DNA of 40,840 bases from the NCBI GenBank assembly GCA_030695025.1, contig JAUYTX010000093.1, positions 1 through 40,840 of the forward strand. The letters run 5' to 3'. Under the pieces are notes generated by a model. The model did not search any database, was not told where the DNA came from, and was given only the letters and a program-made list of their open reading frames with translations. The translations under genes and the position numbers were made by a program. Source of the stretch: Bacteroidales bacterium. GTDB lineage: Bacteria > Bacteroidota > Bacteroidia > Bacteroidales > UBA932. Within the stretch, counting starts at the first letter, position 1, and each line of letters begins with the position of its first letter. Below, one piece after another: positions 38,528 through 40,840 of the stretch.

Positions 38528-39442
38528 CTAATCCTGGATGTACCCGAATTGTCTGAGTTTTCTGTCGTCTTCGCGCCAATCGGGATTTACTTTCACAAAT
38601 ATCTGTAAAAATACCCTTTTTTCAAAAAAGGTTTCCATATCTTTTCTGGCCAGCGTTCCAATTCTTTTAAGTGCTTCACCACCTTTGCCAATGATAATTC
38701 CCTTCTGGGAATCTCTTGTGACATAGATGATTGCCTCGACATGATATATATCTTCTGACTCTTTAAATGCCTCTATAACAACTTCTGTGCAGTATGGCAC
38801 CTCCTTGGAATAGTGCAATAGAATCTTTTCGCGGATTATCTCACTCGCAAAAAACCGGAGGTTTCTGTCTGTAAACTGATTTTTATCATACCAAGCCTCA
38901 TTTTCTGGTATCAGCTCCAAAATCCTGTTAAAAATCGCATCCAGATTGAATTTCTCCTGTGCAGAAATTGGAAATATCTCGGCATTTGGCAGAATTTCGC
39001 GCCATGCATTGTATATCTCTTCAAGCTCTGCCTGATTACTCAAGTCTATTTTATTGATTACAAGAAGAACCGGGGTTGATATATCTTTAAGGCGGTTGAT
39101 GAAGTCAAGGTTTTTTTTACTCTTCTCAACTACATCGGTAACATACAATATAACATCAGCGTCTGAAAATGCAGAGCGTACAAAACTCATCATACTCTCT
39201 TGCAATTTGTAGTTAGGCCGTAAAATACCCGGAGTATCGGAATATACAATCTGATAATCCTCTCCGTTTACAATGCCCATTATACGGTGTCTGGTTGTTT
39301 GAGCTTTGGCTGTAACAATTGACAATCTTTCGCCAACCAGAGCATTCATAAGCGTAGATTTGCCAACATTTGGGTTTCCCACTATGTTGACAAATCCTGA
39401 CTTATGATTTTTTTTAGTTTCCGGAGAACTATTCATAGGCAC
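38528..39442 (-). CDS. era: GTPase Era
   Basis: This 304-residue GTPase acts in 30S ribosome maturation. It has G1 GNPNVGKST (Lys28), G3 DTPG, G4 NKID, and a C-terminal KH domain with GKGGEALKRIGTLARKDME, which binds the 3' end of 16S rRNA. The start at 39442 overlaps the upstream gene by 14 bp; an in-frame ATG at 39436 is an alternative. The overlap indicates coupled translation with the pseudouridine synthase. Confidence 0.96.
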   Translation of the reverse strand: MPMNSSPETKKNHKSGFVNIVGNPNVGKSTLMNALVGERLSIVTAKAQTTRHRIMGIVNGEDYQIVYSDTPGILRPNYKLQESMMSFVRSAFSDADVILYVTDVVEKSKKNLDFINRLKDISTPVLLVINKIDLSNQAELEEIYNAWREILPNAEIFPISAQEKFNLDAIFNRILELIPENEAWYDKNQFTDRNLRFFASEIIREKILLHYSKEVPYCTEVVIEAFKESEDIYHVEAIIYVTRDSQKGIIIGKGGEALKRIGTLARKDMETFFEKRVFLQIFVKVNPDWREDDRKLRQFGYIQD

Positions 39443-40840
39443 CCATCTTTAGAAGAGATACTTCTACATCGGTAAGAAAGCGCCACTGTCCTCTTTTAAG
39501 GTTCTTTTTGGTAAGCCCAGCAAAAAAGACTCTGTCAAGTTTCTTAACCTTATATCCAAGGTGTTCGAATATTCTTCTCACAATCCTGTTTTTACCCGAG
39601 TGAATCTCAAGACCAACCTGACTGTTCTCTCCATCAACATAGGAAAGAGCATCTGCGTGAGCCTCTCCATCTTCAAGGTTAACACCCTTAAGAATCAGAT
39701 CAAAATCTGATCCGGAAAGATTTTTATCAAGATGGACATGGTATATTTTCTTTTGCATGTTTGACGGATGAGTAAGCTTCTCTGCCATTTCTCCATCGTT
39801 TGTCAGCAATAGTACACCGGTAGTTGATTTGTCAAGGCGGCCAACAGGGAATACCCTCTGGCTGCATCTGCCTTCAATCAGGTCCATAACGGTTTTATCA
39901 GCATTGGGATCAGACATTGTGGTTACAAAGTCTTTAGGTTTATTCATAACAATGTAAACCTTCTCTTCTCCCTTAAGCCTCTCTCCGTTGAATCTTATAT
40001 CGTCGTTATGTGAAACTTTTATTCCAAGTTGAGTTACAATTTCACCATTTATAGAAACCAATCCTGCCTCAATATATTCGTCAGCCTCTCTTCTTGAGCA
40101 TACGCCCGAATTTGCAATAAACTTGTTTAGTCTAATGTTTCCGGTGTCCGGTTTATATACACCAGGAGTTGCTTTGCTCTTTCTGACTCTCATTTTTGGA
40201 GTACGATCACTCACAAATGAGTCCTCGTCAAAAAATGATTTGTGCTGACCTTCGACATAAGGTTTGCGTTCTGTTTCGTAAGGTTTTTGTTCTCCATCAA
40301 AAGGTTTTTGTTCCCCTTCGAAAGGCTTATGCCCTCTTACAAATGGTCTACGCTCTCCATCGAATGGCTTACGATCTCTGTCATATGGTTTACGCTCTCC
40401 ATCGAATGGCTTACGATCTCTGTCATATGGTTTACGCTCTCCATCGAATGGTTTGCGCTCTCTGTCATATGGTTTACGAGCAGCATCGTATGGTTTACGC
40501 TCTCTGTCAAACGGTTTACGCTCTCTGTCGTACGGTTTACGCTCTCCATCAAACGGTTTGCGTTCCCTGTCATACGGTTTACGCTCTCCATCAAATGGTT
40601 TACGATCTCTGTTGTAAGGTTTACGCTCTCCATCGAATGGTTTGCGCTCCCTGTCGTACGGTTTACGCTCTCCGTCAAACGGTTTGCGTTCTCTGTTGTA
40701 CGGTTTACGCTCTCCGTCAAACGGTTTGCGTTCTCTGTCGTACGGTTTACGCTCTCCATCAAATGGTTTGCGTTCTCTGTCGTACGGTTTACGCTCTCCA
40801 TCAAATGGTTTGCGATCTCTGTTATACGGTTTACGCTCTC
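39429..40840 (-). CDS. RluB/RsuA-family rRNA pseudouridine synthase with long heptad-repeat N-terminus (5' end outside window)
   Basis: The catalytic part has an S4 domain (IRLNKFIANSGVCSRREADE) and the synthase core with catalytic Asp in VGRLDKSTTGVLLLTNDGE, ending in the C-terminal GLTKKNLKRGQW segment. A GTG at 40214 could start a 261-residue protein. However, the same frame continues without a stop to the window edge through 28 charged heptads (KPFDGER / KPYDRER types), so the real start is beyond 40840 and at least 469 residues are visible. The extension is predicted to be disordered and strongly charged. Long basic low-complexity N-termini are common on Bacteroidota members of this family. 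The function of the repeats is unknown. It overlaps era by 14 bp. Confidence 0.88.
   Translation of the reverse strand, partial: ERKPYNRDRKPFDGERKPYDRERKPFDGERKPYDRERKPFDGERKPYNRERKPFDGERKPYDRERKPFDGERKPYNRDRKPFDGERKPYDRERKPFDGERKPYDRERKPFDRERKPYDAARKPYDRERKPFDGERKPYDRDRKPFDGERKPYDRDRKPFDGERRPFVRGHKPFEGEQKPFDGEQKPYETERKPYVEGQHKSFFDEDSFVSDRTPKMRVRKSKATPGVYKPDTGNIRLNKFIANSGVCSRREADEYIEAGLVSINGEIVTQLGIKVSHNDDIRFNGERLKGEEKVYIVMNKPKDFVTTMSDPNADKTVMDLIEGRCSQRVFPVGRLDKSTTGVLLLTNDGEMAEKLTHPSNMQKKIYHVHLDKNLSGSDFDLILKGVNLEDGEAHADALSYVDGENSQVGLEIHSGKNRIVRRIFEHLGYKVKKLDRVFFAGLTKKNLKRGQWRFLTDVEVSLLKMGAYE
40252..40840 (-). repeat. Tandem 21-bp coding repeats (28 heptads)
   Basis: Twenty-eight consecutive 21-bp units encode heptads that mostly alternate KPFDGER and KPYDRER, giving a 42-bp higher-order period. 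The edge near 40252-40330 is degenerate (KPYVEGQ, KPYETER, KPFEGEQ), while units farther left in the protein are nearly uniform. Synonymous changes (for example TTTACG/TTTGCG) show that the units are not all recent copies. The array runs off the window. Confidence 0.92.

Noticed and set aside
40337-40804. Repetitive minus-strand ORF rich in ESVNRTTENAN
   Set aside because: It is a frame-shifted reading of the 21-bp coding repeats. The frame continuous with the pseudouridine synthase gives regular KPFDGER heptads and links to a conserved enzyme.
40252-40840. Possible CRISPR array
   Set aside because: The units are contiguous 21-bp repeats without unique spacers and form an open coding frame.

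Overview
The window is about 40.8 kb of a Bacteroidota chromosome, most likely order Bacteroidales. The evidence is a SusC/SusD pair, BACON-domain lipoproteins, promoters with the Bacteroides-type -33 TTTG / -7 TAnnTTTG pattern, no obvious Shine-Dalgarno sites, and Bacteroidota-type RpoB, RpoC and ParC sequences. Species cannot be fixed from the sequence alone.

Left part (1-10.66 kb, all plus strand): the end of a 2-oxoacid:ferredoxin oxidoreductase beta subunit; gdhA; a SusC/SusD outer-membrane import pair; and two tandem paralogous lipoproteins, each built as BACON-BACON-FN3-like-M64 metallopeptidase. Strong hairpin terminators follow gdhA and susD. A 141-bp element with 22-bp inverted-repeat ends sits after the second peptidase. 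It is followed by a bidirectional terminator that separates this strand from the convergent rpoC.

Middle part (10.87-23.85 kb, all minus strand): the conserved transcription/translation block, read from right to left. Its order is a TTTG-N19-TATCTTTG promoter, tRNA-Thr(TGT), tRNA-Tyr(GTA), tRNA-Gly(TCC), tRNA-Thr(GGT), tuf, tRNA-Trp(CCA), secE, nusG, rplK, rplA, rplJ, rplL, an attenuator-like hairpin, rpoB and rpoC. This matches the thrU-tyrU-glyT-thrT-tufB and secE-nusG-rplKAJL-rpoBC order known from E. coli. The striking anomaly is an in-frame TGA in rpoB at a position where glycine is expected. It splits the reading frame into 545- and 711-codon pieces.

Right part (23.88-40.84 kb): a tightly packed minus-strand run, lysS - TrmH/SpoU methyltransferase - aroE - ssb - purA - MFS transporter - dxs - FeoB membrane core. 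The FeoB protein lacks the GTPase domain and carries a His-rich N-terminus. recJ diverges from lysS and runs into a second minus-strand operon: RluB-type pseudouridine synthase - era - parC - aroK. The pseudouridine synthase frame stays open to the window edge through 28 heptad repeats, so its start lies outside the window.

Most of the window is core housekeeping DNA. I did not find a clearly new multi-gene system. The observations most worth checking are the interrupted rpoB, the G-domain-less His-rich FeoB, the TIR element, the HExxxH spacing in both M64 paralogues, and the heptad-repeat extension of the pseudouridine synthase.
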